From: Patescibacteria group bacterium
GTDB taxonomy: Bacteria > Patescibacteriota > Microgenomatia > UBA8517
Direction: 5' to 3'
DNA: 10,430 nucleotides
Assembly: GCA_025057695.1 (NCBI GenBank)
Contig: JANWVB010000043.1
Coordinates: 1-10,430 of the forward strand
Below are positions 1 through 6,664 of this stretch, in pieces (position 1 is the stretch's first letter; each line of letters begins with the position of its first letter). The notes under the pieces were generated by a model. The model was not told the origin of the DNA. It saw only the letters and a list, made by a program, of their open reading frames with translations, and ran no database searches. The translations under genes were made by a program, and so were the position numbers.

Positions 1-38
1 GGACCGCAAATAATAAGTAGTTTATTTTTATCGGACAT
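1..38 (-). CDS. 5' end of a possible P-loop enzyme, perhaps MiaA; cut by window edge
   Basis: Only the first 12 codons and two bases of the thirteenth are inside the window. They read MSDKNKLLIICGP if the last codon is CCN. A short polar start, a hydrophobic beta strand and then CGP is how P-loop enzymes such as tRNA dimethylallyltransferase (MiaA, GPTASGKT) and nucleoside-monophosphate kinases begin. The Walker A loop itself would lie just outside, so the family is an inference. A good promoter about 190 bp upstream on the same strand (234-262) supports a real gene. The ATG has no clear Shine-Dalgarno sequence. Confidence 0.5.
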   Translation of the reverse strand, partial: MSDKNKLLIICG

Positions 39-233
39 ATTAAATTCTATTCCAAACTAACCAACATTCCGCTTTTCAGGCAACACTATTTTACTTTTCA
101 AAATGTTTTCTGTAATTCTTCTATTGTTTACAAATCATCGCAAAAAAACTTAAAAATCTTTTCAAGACTCTACGGCAAACTTTAAAGGCAATTAAGTTCT
201 GAACAAAGCTAAATTTTTATTCAATTGAACTTG

Positions 234-262
234 TTTATACTAAATATGAAGTTAAAGTTCAA
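234..262 (-). promoter_or_regulatory. sigma-70-like promoter, TTGAAC-17-TATAAA
   Basis: On the minus strand the -35 hexamer TTGAAC is at 262-257 and the -10 hexamer TATAAA at 239-234, separated by exactly 17 bp. Each matches 4 or 5 of 6 consensus bases. Transcription would start near 227 and run leftward to the gene beginning at 38, leaving a leader of about 190 nt. A 10-bp palindrome, TTCAATTGAA (220-229), overlaps the predicted start point, where an operator would act. Confidence 0.5.
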
Positions 263-274
263 AACCATAAAAAC

Positions 275-358
275 CTAAGATTCAGAAAGTTCAGCAAGTT
301 TTTGCCACTGATCTTTACGTATAACAAGCTGAGGATTCTGTCTATTATTTCTTTAGCT
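275..358 (-). pseudogene. displaced C-terminal tail of the TPR gene
   Basis: Past the TAA at 359-361 the same frame meets another TAA (353-355) and then stays open to a TAG at 275-277. The last 22 or so codons give convincing protein, ending NPQLVIRKDQWQKLAELSES. The middle part makes sense only in another frame: from about 370 down to 338 it reads HLFKAKEIIDR. Dropping one G from the GGGG run at 369-372 and adding one base near 336-339 gives one continuous helix-rich end, KEIIDRNPQLVIRKDQWQ, with no stops. I take this as the true C-terminus, separated by two compensating indels that are either real or sequencing errors. Confidence 0.6.
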
Positions 359-979
359 TTAAATAAATGCCCCTTTTGCTTTTTGTGGATCATCATTCTT
401 TAGCATCCTTGCAATTCGCATATGATATCCAGAAACCCATACATCTTTCTCGTATTCTGAAGCGTCTGAAGAATTGATAAGATCATTTAACGCTTCTTCC
501 GCTCTAGCCAAAGCAGATTTGTCGCCATTTCTATATTCGCACGATGCTAAATGAACTTTGAAATTCGCCAACAAAGATTTTCTATTATGCCTCGAGGGTG
601 GGTCTTCCCCAAAAATATCAATAGCTTTTTTGTAAGCAAGTATCGCCAAATCCAAATCACCTGCTTCATCAGCAATATCGCCTAAATTAAAATACGGCAA
701 CATAGCGGCTTTAGGTTCCTTGGCGCTCTCTGCAATAGAAACACAAGCCATTGCCGTTGATTTTGCCAACTCTAAATATGGAGGATAATTTGCAAGCAAA
801 AACATATGCAAGTAAGTTTTTGACATCATAGACAAAAGTTCAGCAAAACCTAAAGTATCCTCATCTTTCGCATACTCATAAAGAGCTTCTATACTAACCT
901 GTAAAGATTGTAAAAGGTCTTGTTGTTCACGAAGATTTAAAGCCTTGTCGTGCAATTGTCTTGCTTTTGAAGATTTCAT
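359..979 (-). CDS. TPR-repeat protein, C-terminus disrupted
   Basis: An alpha-helical protein of about 206 aa with tetratricopeptide-like helix pairs. The clearest repeat reads YFNLGDIADEAGDLDLAILA followed by YKKAIDIFGED, about 95-125 residues in. Another helix pair near the start holds ALNLREQQDLLQSLQVSIEA. TPR proteins are protein-protein interaction scaffolds; the partner cannot be told. There is no signal peptide or membrane segment, so it is probably cytoplasmic. I prefer the ATG at 979, 20 nt past the HU stop; a TTG at 1009 would add ten unremarkable residues and overlap HU. The frame stops at KGAFI, but the probable real end lies further on at 275-338 after two compensating indels. 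It follows HU closely on the same strand and is probably co-transcribed with it. Confidence 0.7.
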   Translation of the reverse strand: MKSSKARQLHDKALNLREQQDLLQSLQVSIEALYEYAKDEDTLGFAELLSMMSKTYLHMFLLANYPPYLELAKSTAMACVSIAESAKEPKAAMLPYFNLGDIADEAGDLDLAILAYKKAIDIFGEDPPSRHNRKSLLANFKVHLASCEYRNGDKSALARAEEALNDLINSSDASEYEKDVWVSGYHMRIARMLKNDDPQKAKGAFI

Positions 980-998
980 CACTGATATGCAACTATTA

Positions 999-1274
999 CT
1001 ACCTTGCAACTTGCTTTTTTAATCTCTTGCCTGCGGTAAACTTAGGAGCTCTGTGCGCTTTGATTGTAACCATTTTATCGGTCTTTGGAATTTTTACTGT
1101 TTTTCCTTTCATCGAAATAACTCTAAAAGTTCCAAAACCTGAAAGAACTACTTTCTCTCCTTTTGCTAAAACTCTACCTATCTCATTTAGAAAAACTTCT
1201 ACTGCCTCGTTTGCGGCTTTTTTTGTCAAATGAGCTTTTCTTGCTACAAGATTAATTATTTCCTTTTTTGTCAT
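999..1274 (-). CDS. HU-family DNA-binding (nucleoid) protein
   Basis: A 91-residue protein, the usual length for the HU/IHF family, which binds DNA as a dimer, bends it and compacts the nucleoid. The N-terminal helices (MTKKEIINLVARK, residues 1-40) form the dimer body. The family signature GFGTF is at 46-50. The flexible arm spans about 53-75 and keeps a proline (P63) where HU inserts into the DNA base stack, although the usual RNPxTG arm motif is altered to KIPKTDKM. The end, HRAPKFTAGKRLKK, matches the conserved closing segment. It lies 45 bp after rny and has its own promoter in that gap. HU versus IHF subunit cannot be separated here; the lack of an obvious second subunit favours a homodimeric HU. 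Confidence 0.95.
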   Translation of the reverse strand: MTKKEIINLVARKAHLTKKAANEAVEVFLNEIGRVLAKGEKVVLSGFGTFRVISMKGKTVKIPKTDKMVTIKAHRAPKFTAGKRLKKQVAR

Positions 1275-1285
1275 TTTATTGGCTT

Positions 1286-1314
1286 AGAATAAAACAAACA
1301 TTACTAAAAGTCAA
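1286..1314 (-). promoter_or_regulatory. HU promoter, TTGACT-17-TATTCT
   Basis: On the minus strand TTGACT (1314-1309, 5 of 6 consensus) and TATTCT (1291-1286, 4 of 6) are separated by 17 bp, inside the 45-bp gap between rny and HU. The predicted start point near 1279 leaves only about 5 nt before the HU ATG at 1274, so the mRNA would be almost leaderless. This would allow HU, and probably the TPR gene behind it, to be expressed independently of rny. Confidence 0.55.
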
Positions 1315-1319
1315 GAAAA

Positions 1320-2588
1320 TTACTTGGCTTTCGTAAATTCGGAAACCTTAACTTCCCGAATTACCGTAACTTTTATTTGTCCAGCATATTGAGTTTCATT
1401 TTCCAATTTTTTGGCTATGTTGCGGGCAAGAATTGTCAAAGAGTCATCATCCACCTCATTTGGTTTAACAATAACTCGCACCTCTCTACCAGCCTGAAAA
1501 GCAAAGGCTTTGTCAACACCTAAAAAGCTATTGGCAATCTCTTCAATTTTATCCATTCTTTGGACATATGCCTCATGTGGTTCATACCTTGCTCCAGGTC
1601 TGGAACCTGAAATAGCATCCGCAATCCAAACTATCACCGATTCTATTGATGAAAATGGCTTATCCTCATGATGCTCAGCAACCGCGTTTACGACAGCTTT
1701 TAGGAAACCATATTTTTTCAAAACCGAAACGCCAACTTCCACATGAGTTCCTTCCTCGTCTGTTACAACTTTGCCTATGTCATGCAATAAACATCCAAGC
1801 CTGACAACCTCAACATCTGCCCCAATTTCTTGGGCTATTGCAACGCCAATTCTTGTTTCCTCAATTGTGTGAAGCGCCAAATTTTGACCGTATGAAGTTC
1901 TAAATTTATACCTGCCTATAAGCTTAATTATATCAAGAGGCAAATTATAAACTTCGCACACTTCAGCAATTTTTTTACCTTCCTCTATTAAAATGTCTTC
2001 CATCTGAGATTTTGTCTGACGCACAACTTCTTCTATTCGCGAGGGTTGAATTCTTGTGTCTTTTATAAGCTCTTCCAAAGAACGCCTTGCAATTTCGCGC
2101 CTGATAGAATCAAATGAAGAAAGTCTGATTTCGTTTGTTTCATCTATCTCAAGTTCAACCCCTGTTTCTTTTTCAAAAGCTCTGATGTTTCTGCCCTCTT
2201 TTCCAATTACTCGACCTTTAACCTCTTCGTTTGGCACTCTAACTGTTGAAACTGTGTATTCAGCCGTATATGTCGTTGCGCCTTGTTTCATGGCATCAAC
2301 CAATATTTCTTTGGCTCTCTCTTTCGCTTCAAGTCTTATTCTTTCCTCCGCATTGCGAACTCTTTTGGCAATTTCTTCTTTTAATTCATCTTGAAGCTCA
2401 TTTAAAAGAAGCTTTTTTGCTTCATCCTGGGACAATTTAGAAACACTACTTAGCTTTTCAATCAATTCTTCTTTTTTTTGTTTCAAAAGCTTTTTTTCTT
2501 TTTCGAGCTGTTCACGATCAGCACGAAGATCTTCTATCAAAAGTTTAAGCTCCTCAGCATCAATTTTTGAAATACTCTTATTTGTCAT
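1320..2588 (-). CDS. rny: ribonuclease Y (RNase Y)
   Basis: A 422-aa endoribonuclease that starts mRNA decay. From the N-terminus: a charged coiled coil (about residues 5-100, rich in E, K and L); a KH RNA-binding domain whose GxxG loop lies in GRVIGKEGRNIRAFEKETGV; an HD metal-dependent phosphohydrolase domain with the metal ligands in ALHTIEETR, LLHDIGK, AEHHEDKPF and VWIADAISGSRPGAR; and the family's C-terminal domain. RNase Y is normally about 510-520 aa with an N-terminal membrane helix. Here the coil is short and the ATG at 2588 (MTNKSISKID) gives no anchor. A TTG at 2618 would add the hydrophobic VLLFYFLCF. Upstream, in the same frame but beyond a TAA, lie more hydrophobic codons and a promoter/SD-equipped ATG at 2681, so the true N-terminus is uncertain. 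Confidence 0.93.
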   Translation of the reverse strand: MTNKSISKIDAEELKLLIEDLRADREQLEKEKKLLKQKKEELIEKLSSVSKLSQDEAKKLLLNELQDELKEEIAKRVRNAEERIRLEAKERAKEILVDAMKQGATTYTAEYTVSTVRVPNEEVKGRVIGKEGRNIRAFEKETGVELEIDETNEIRLSSFDSIRREIARRSLEELIKDTRIQPSRIEEVVRQTKSQMEDILIEEGKKIAEVCEVYNLPLDIIKLIGRYKFRTSYGQNLALHTIEETRIGVAIAQEIGADVEVVRLGCLLHDIGKVVTDEEGTHVEVGVSVLKKYGFLKAVVNAVAEHHEDKPFSSIESVIVWIADAISGSRPGARYEPHEAYVQRMDKIEEIANSFLGVDKAFAFQAGREVRVIVKPNEVDDDSLTILARNIAKKLENETQYAGQIKVTVIREVKVSEFTKAK

Positions 2589-2636
2589 AAAACATAAAAA
2601 ATAAAAAAGCAAAACCAAAGAGTAACTTAATAAAGT

Positions 2637-2681
2637 TTAGACGGTTTCAGTTGAGGAGATAACCAAAAGCGAAACTTTCAT
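2637..2681 (-). CDS. 14-codon leader ORF upstream of rny
   Basis: ATG at 2681 opens a short frame, MKVSLLVISSTETV, ending at TAA 2637-2639. It has the best ribosome binding site in the window: AGGAG at 2695-2691, 9 nt before the ATG. It also sits just downstream of a strong promoter (2704-2732). It is in the same frame as rny. After the TAA the frame continues TLLSYSLVLLFYFLCF into MTNKS of rny. It may be a true leader peptide that couples translation to rny, or the original rny start now cut off by a stop codon. A nearby ATG at 2686 opens only two codons. Confidence 0.4.
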   Translation of the reverse strand: MKVSLLVISSTETV

Positions 2682-2703
2682 ATCATTACTCTCCTAAGCT
2701 TGT

Positions 2704-2732
2704 ATTTTAGGTACAAAAGCAATTTAGGTCAA
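2704..2732 (-). promoter_or_regulatory. rny promoter, TTGACC-17-TAAAAT
   Basis: On the minus strand TTGACC (2732-2727) and TAAAAT (2709-2704) each match 5 of 6 consensus bases with a 17-bp spacer, the best promoter in the window. The -35 hexamer overlaps the last codons of recX. Transcription would start near 2697, immediately before the AGGAG of the leader ORF, leaving about 110 nt before the rny ATG at 2588. Confidence 0.6.
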
Positions 2733-3353
2733 CACTTGTTTATTCACATGATTTGCCGCATGTCTAGCATTTTCAATCGAATATCCTTTCCTCAACAAAT
2801 AAGTTACCATCTTATTAAACTTCGCCATCCCGGAATATTTGCTAAATTTATTTATTTTTCTAGCTAAGATATTAATCGCATTTTCTCTTTCGTTTACAGT
2901 AGTTTTTGCCAAAACTTTTTGTATAACTTTTTTATCTACGCCTTTTTGTAGAAGTTCGAATTTTAAAACACTTATTGGTTTGGGATTAAATGCGTTTCTT
3001 TGTTTAACCCACCAACAAGCAAACTTGAAATCGTCAATAAGTTTAAGGGATTTTAATTTATCAAAAAGTTCTAAACGAATTTTTTCGGGCACTTTTTTGC
3101 GATCAAGCCAGAGAGAAATTTCCTTAATGCTTCGCGGTCGTATGGTCGCAAAATTTATGAGTCTATCCAAAGTTTTCTGAAATTCAATTAATTCAAGAAT
3201 CTTTAAAACATCTGAATCGCTTAAATTCTGACCAACTTTTAGATTCAATTTGGAAAAAGAATAAACGTCAATGTCTAATCTAAAACCGTTATCCAAATAA
3301 ACGCAAAACAAATTCTTAGCATTTTGTGGAACAATTGAAGCAACTAGAGGCAT
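2724..3353 (-). CDS. recX: RecX, regulator of RecA
   Basis: A 209-aa all-helical C-terminal region behind a short beta-rich N-terminal part (about residues 5-45). RecX binds the RecA filament and limits its extension and strand-exchange activity. Family-like segments are RPRSIKEISLWLDRKKV (72-88), LKSLKLIDDFKFACWWVKQR (100-119) and KPISVLKFELLQKGVD (125-140), the three-helix repeats typical of RecX. The last repeat, around YLLRKGYSIENARHA, is also recognisable. It begins 7 bp after the recA stop, the usual recA-recX arrangement, so it is almost certainly co-transcribed with recA. There is no Shine-Dalgarno sequence ahead of the ATG, which suggests translational coupling. Confidence 0.92.
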   Translation of the reverse strand: MPLVASIVPQNAKNLFCVYLDNGFRLDIDVYSFSKLNLKVGQNLSDSDVLKILELIEFQKTLDRLINFATIRPRSIKEISLWLDRKKVPEKIRLELFDKLKSLKLIDDFKFACWWVKQRNAFNPKPISVLKFELLQKGVDKKVIQKVLAKTTVNERENAINILARKINKFSKYSGMAKFNKMVTYLLRKGYSIENARHAANHVNKQVLT

Positions 3354-3360
3354 GAAAATA

Positions 3361-4467
3361 TTAGCTTTCTTCTATTTCTTGATCATCAGCAATTACTTCT
3401 CCTATTTCTTTAGGCATTGATCCACTACTTCTGGCCGCGTCCCAAACTTTTTTTTCTATCTCGTCAACTAATTGCTTATCTTCCCGAAGCGCCATTTTGG
3501 TTCCTTCTCTACCTTGTCCCAAAACTTTGCCTTCGTAACTAAAAAATGAACCCTTTTTCTCAAGAACATTAAATGTCAAGGCCGCATCTAAAAGACACCC
3601 TAATTTAGAAATACCCTCAGTGCCATTCATGATATCAAACTCAGCAACGCGAAGAGGCGGAGCGACTTTGTTTTTCACGATTCTTGCTCTATGACGGGAA
3701 CCAATAACATCTTCGCCGTTTTTCAAAACTTCAATTTTTCTGACATCAATGCGAACAGAAGCATAAAATTTAAGCGCCAATCCTCCCGGAGTTGTTTCTG
3801 GATTTCCAAACAAAACACCTATTTTCTGTCTTAATTGATTGGTAAATATCAAAATTGTTTTTGATTTGTTAATAACTCCTGTTAATTTTCTCAAAGCTTG
3901 ACTCATGAGCCTTGCCTGAAGTCCAACAACAGCATCGCCCATCTCTCCTTCCAATTCCGCTCTTGGCACCAAAGCGGCAACAGAATCAACAACTATCACA
4001 TCCAACGCGCCTGAACGAACCAAAGTTTCCGTGATCTCTAGAGCTTGCTCGCCGGTATCGGGCTGAGAAAGCAAAAGATCGTCAAGATTCACGCCAAGAA
4101 CTTCGGCACGCTCCGGATCCAAAGCGTGCTCCGCATCTACAAAAGCCGCTTGTCCTCCACGTTTTTGAGCTTCAGCAATAACAGAAAGAGCTAAAGTGGT
4201 TTTGCCTGAAGCTTCTGGCCCGTAGATTTCTATTATCCTTCCTCTTGGGAAACCACCAACTCCCAGAGCCAAATCAAGAGTTATAGCCCCTGTTGGGATA
4301 ACTTCAATTTTATACTTCTCATCCGCCCTGTCTCCAAGTCGCATTATCGCGCCTTTGCCATATTGTTTTTCTATTTGCTCCATGGCAATTTTGATGGCTT
4401 GCAATTTTGCGGACAAATCTGTTTGTTGAGCAGGAACTTCTATTTGGTTTTTCTTTGATTTTGTCAT
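3361..4467 (-). CDS. recA: RecA recombinase
   Basis: A 368-aa protein, close to the typical 340-360 aa of bacterial RecA. It polymerises on single-stranded DNA and uses ATP to drive homologous pairing and strand exchange; in organisms with LexA it also triggers LexA self-cleavage. Visible landmarks: the N-terminal polymerisation helix (KLQAIKIAMEQIEKQYGKGA, 21-40), Walker A GPEASGKT (83-90), Walker B VIVVD (157-161), the DNA-binding loop region FTNQLRQKIGVLFGNPETTP (208-227) followed by GGLALKFYASVR, and a short acidic tail ending DDQEIEES. The charged N-terminal lead before residue 20 is slightly long. Nothing is missing. No LexA-type operator is evident in the 50 bp upstream. Confidence 0.98.
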   Translation of the reverse strand: MTKSKKNQIEVPAQQTDLSAKLQAIKIAMEQIEKQYGKGAIMRLGDRADEKYKIEVIPTGAITLDLALGVGGFPRGRIIEIYGPEASGKTTLALSVIAEAQKRGGQAAFVDAEHALDPERAEVLGVNLDDLLLSQPDTGEQALEITETLVRSGALDVIVVDSVAALVPRAELEGEMGDAVVGLQARLMSQALRKLTGVINKSKTILIFTNQLRQKIGVLFGNPETTPGGLALKFYASVRIDVRKIEVLKNGEDVIGSRHRARIVKNKVAPPLRVAEFDIMNGTEGISKLGCLLDAALTFNVLEKKGSFFSYEGKVLGQGREGTKMALREDKQLVDEIEKKVWDAARSSGSMPKEIGEVIADDQEIEES

Positions 4468-4479
4468 TTCTTAAGAAAA

Positions 4480-4509
4480 CTTTTAACACACATAAATTAA
4501 AAGTACAAT
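4480..4509. promoter_or_regulatory. overlapping divergent promoters of recA and the membrane gene
   Basis: Only 50 bp separate the two ATGs. For recA (minus strand), TTGTAC (4508-4503) and TAAAAG (4485-4480) are 17 bp apart. For the plus-strand gene, TACAAT (4504-4509) is a 5-of-6 -10 element, with a weak -35 (TTTTAA, 4481-4486) also 17 bp away. Each -10 therefore overlaps the other promoter's -35. Predicted transcripts start about 7 nt before the recA ATG and within 1-2 nt of the ATG at 4518, so the latter would be leaderless. The hexamer matches are moderate, apart from TACAAT. Confidence 0.35.
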
Positions 4510-4517
4510 AAGCACAA

Positions 4518-4955
4518 ATGAATTTCTTCTTGCCAATTTTATCTGCTTTCTGTCTTTTGATATTGATTTATTCAATATTTCAATCAAAGAAGGGCAATGC
4601 CTTTTACCCAACCAAACTGCTTTATCCTTTTGGAATTTTTGTATGGGGAGATGGAATTGTTATTTCTATCTTTTGGCTGATTGTGTCTTTGTTTTGTTTG
4701 TTCCAGAAAGATTCGCTTTATTTCTGGCTTTTTGTCTGCCTTTTTTGGGCGATAAGAGGGATCGGGGAGACAATATACTGGCTAAACGAGCAGTTCAGCG
4801 AAAGACACAGAAACCCAGCCGCAAAAATGATAGGGCATAAAATACTCAAAAACGAATCTGTTTATTTCCTTTACCAAGTTTTTTGGCAGTGTGTAAGTGT
4901 GATAGCAATATTTGGGGTAATTTATATATCAAAAATGCTTTTTTTGGGAAAATGA
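4518..4955 (+). CDS. four-helix integral membrane protein of unknown function
   Basis: A 145-aa, very hydrophobic protein with four likely membrane helices at about residues 2-22, 40-62, 66-88 and 116-140. Polar or aromatic motifs lie between them: YPFGIFVWGDG before helix 2 and ETIYWLNEQFSERH after helix 3. The loop at 91-113 is the longest and is positively charged, which suggests it faces the cytoplasm. I do not recognise the family. The gene overlaps the next one by 4 bp (ATGA), so the two are translationally coupled and may work together. Transcription diverges from recA. There is no Shine-Dalgarno sequence; the first ATG follows a -10-like TACAAT by 8 bp. Confidence 0.75.
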   Translation: MNFFLPILSAFCLLILIYSIFQSKKGNAFYPTKLLYPFGIFVWGDGIVISIFWLIVSLFCLFQKDSLYFWLFVCLFWAIRGIGETIYWLNEQFSERHRNPAAKMIGHKILKNESVYFLYQVFWQCVSVIAIFGVIYISKMLFLGK

Positions 4956-5422
4956 CTAAAAAGCTCATACTCACAATAGAAATGGTACCTGCTTCCACCT
5001 GGGGCAATAACCTAAGAAAGATTATAAAACCAAAGCTCTGGGAAGAAATAAAAAAAGCGGTTTTTGCAAAAAGCAAAGGCCAATGCGCAGTATGCAAACA
5101 AAAATCAAAAAAGCTCCATGCTCACGAGGTTTGGCGATATGACGACAAAGAAAAACTGCAAATCCTAAAAGATATAGTTCCTCTTTGCACGCTTTGTCAT
5201 ATGGTCAAGCACATGGGCTTTGCCGGAGTGATTTCCCAAAAAAGCAAATTATCACAAGAAAAACTAATCTCTCACTTTTGCAAGGTTAACAATGTAACAA
5301 GGCAGGCATTTCAAAAACATTACGCTAGCGAGATAAAAAGGTTTGAGGAAAGGTCAAAATACGAATGGCAAGTCAAAGTGCCGTTTTTGGAAAGAAAAAA
5401 TGAAAAAACAGCAAATTCATAA
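4952..5422 (+). CDS. HNH-type zinc protein, possible nuclease
   Basis: A 156-aa protein with a zinc-braced HNH (beta-beta-alpha metal) core. CAVC (residues 45-48) and CTLC (79-82) supply four cysteines. HAHE (56-59) holds the likely catalytic or metal histidine, followed by W and a YDD; H83 and H87 (CHMVKH) complete the fold. The spacing HEVW-x-YDD ... LCxxCHxVKHxG matches a family usually annotated as HNH endonuclease; I recognise the pattern from memory and have not searched. The ATG at 4952 overlaps the upstream stop (ATGA) and is preferred to an earlier in-frame ATG at 4883 inside the membrane gene. The C-terminal half is a charged helical region without a known domain. Being a nuclease is inference; DNA or RNA as target is open. 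Confidence 0.75.
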   Translation: MTKKLILTIEMVPASTWGNNLRKIIKPKLWEEIKKAVFAKSKGQCAVCKQKSKKLHAHEVWRYDDKEKLQILKDIVPLCTLCHMVKHMGFAGVISQKSKLSQEKLISHFCKVNNVTRQAFQKHYASEIKRFEERSKYEWQVKVPFLERKNEKTANS

Positions 5423-5481
5423 ACTAAAGAGTAAAAATTCAACAAAATAAACCAAACTTTTTTGTCAAAATATTGGGGATT

Positions 5482-6570
5482 TTATCTTTGCAAATACTGA
5501 ATTAGGCAGTCTTGAATATGCCGAGCAACAGCTCTCGCGTATTCTAGATCTTCCAATTTATGAATTGGTAAATATTCACTAGTAATACCGGGCAACATTC
5601 TCGTAACGCAAAAATTAATTGTATAGTTCCGTCCTATCAGCTTGCCAGAAGAATCCATAACCACTCTACCATAATAATCCGTAGGGAAAGGCAAAATAAT
5701 CGTCTCGCCGTCTTTTCTTTTCCATGTATCAACAATATCTCCTTGCATTCCGTATTGCGTTTCATGCTCTTGATAAATAAAACGACACCCCCCTGATATC
5801 TTTAATCGCAACCAGGTATTATCACCTAGTGGCACATCTAAATTAGCCGTTTTAGGAAAAATAGGGTTATCCTTCATTATTACCTCTGCCACACCTACAG
5901 CTGTGAAACGCTGGTCAAGTTGGAATTTTTCACTAACACTATTTAGCACATTTGCAATTGGGCCACATCTGAGCTCAAAGGTAGAAATATCATCGGCTCG
6001 AACAGGTACAGGCAAATCATTCAAGACGGCCCTACATTCTACTGCTTCGATTGCCCTGTACGTCCCCAACCTATCCATCAAATTCAACAATTTGTTTTCA
6101 TGAAGAATTCTGGCTAAATTTTCTTCGCAATCCGGATTACTATGACGCCACAGTTTCAAAATTAAAGTCCTCCGGCCCAAATCACGAAGCACATTAACTT
6201 CATATGAGTCTTCATATGAGTCAAAAGTGGCAACTTTATCACCAGGCCAGTAACCCCATCTAAAACAATACACTTCTCCACAATTTAATTCGCTTATAAT
6301 CTCTTTAATAATCGAATCAACGGGGTCAGAATACCCAAGACACGAAAGGGCGGCTTTTTTGACTTGCTCAAACATTTCCAAAACTCTATCGGGCAACATG
6401 CCAGTTTTCTTACGAAAAAAAATCCTTAACACTTCAGCCAAATGCTGTAAATTTTTATCTTCACGCACAGGGATACCCCCCTGCCTTTCCTCGTATTCGA
6501 CAAGTCTTACTTCAAGACACTCAGGCTTAGATTCAGAACTATTTTGGCGACCTTCCAATTCGTGTCTCAT
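5482..6570 (-). CDS. unrecognised 362-aa protein
   Basis: I do not recognise a family. The protein is probably soluble: no signal peptide or membrane helix is visible. The first 40 residues are polar and glutamate-rich. Residues about 40-95 are helical (LAEVLRIFFRKKTGMLPDR, then VLEMFEQVKKAALSCLGY and SIIKEIISELN). A beta strand with an aromatic cluster (EVYCFRWGYWPG) follows, and then a strand-rich part. The second half again looks like mixed alpha/beta (WLRLKISGGCRFIYQEHE, then ETIILPFPTDYYGRVVMDSS) and ends in a helix. The layout, helices leading into a strand core twice over, would fit two GAF-like or similar sensor domains, but that is only a guess. It converges with the HNH gene over 59 bp that contain no clear terminator hairpin. 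Confidence 0.65.
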   Translation of the reverse strand: MRHELEGRQNSSESKPECLEVRLVEYEERQGGIPVREDKNLQHLAEVLRIFFRKKTGMLPDRVLEMFEQVKKAALSCLGYSDPVDSIIKEIISELNCGEVYCFRWGYWPGDKVATFDSYEDSYEVNVLRDLGRRTLILKLWRHSNPDCEENLARILHENKLLNLMDRLGTYRAIEAVECRAVLNDLPVPVRADDISTFELRCGPIANVLNSVSEKFQLDQRFTAVGVAEVIMKDNPIFPKTANLDVPLGDNTWLRLKISGGCRFIYQEHETQYGMQGDIVDTWKRKDGETIILPFPTDYYGRVVMDSSGKLIGRNYTINFCVTRMLPGITSEYLPIHKLEDLEYARAVARHIQDCLIQYLQR

Positions 6571-6636
6571 CGGATTTTATTTTTTTGTGTATATTTTTTA
6601 CTTCCAAAGCATTAACTAAATAATTACATTGCAAAT

Positions 6637-6664
6637 ATTATAACTTCAAAACCAAAAAAAACAA
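6637..6664 (-). promoter_or_regulatory. candidate promoter for the 362-aa gene
   Basis: A perfect -10 element, TATAAT, lies at 6642-6637 on the minus strand. A weak -35, TTGTTT (6664-6659), sits 16 bp upstream in a T-rich tract. The start point near 6630 would give a leader of about 60 nt. In such A+T-rich DNA a TATAAT can arise by chance, so the call rests mainly on position. Confidence 0.3.

Noticed and set aside
2056..2394. Plus-strand open frames inside rny, and similar frames inside recX, the 362-aa and the 488-aa genes
   Set aside because: They lie antisense to well-supported genes, and their serine/leucine-rich products are typical of reversed codons.
4883..4951. Earlier start for the HNH protein
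   Set aside because: It would overlap the membrane gene by over 70 bp, whereas the ATGA junction at 4952 gives a natural coupled start.
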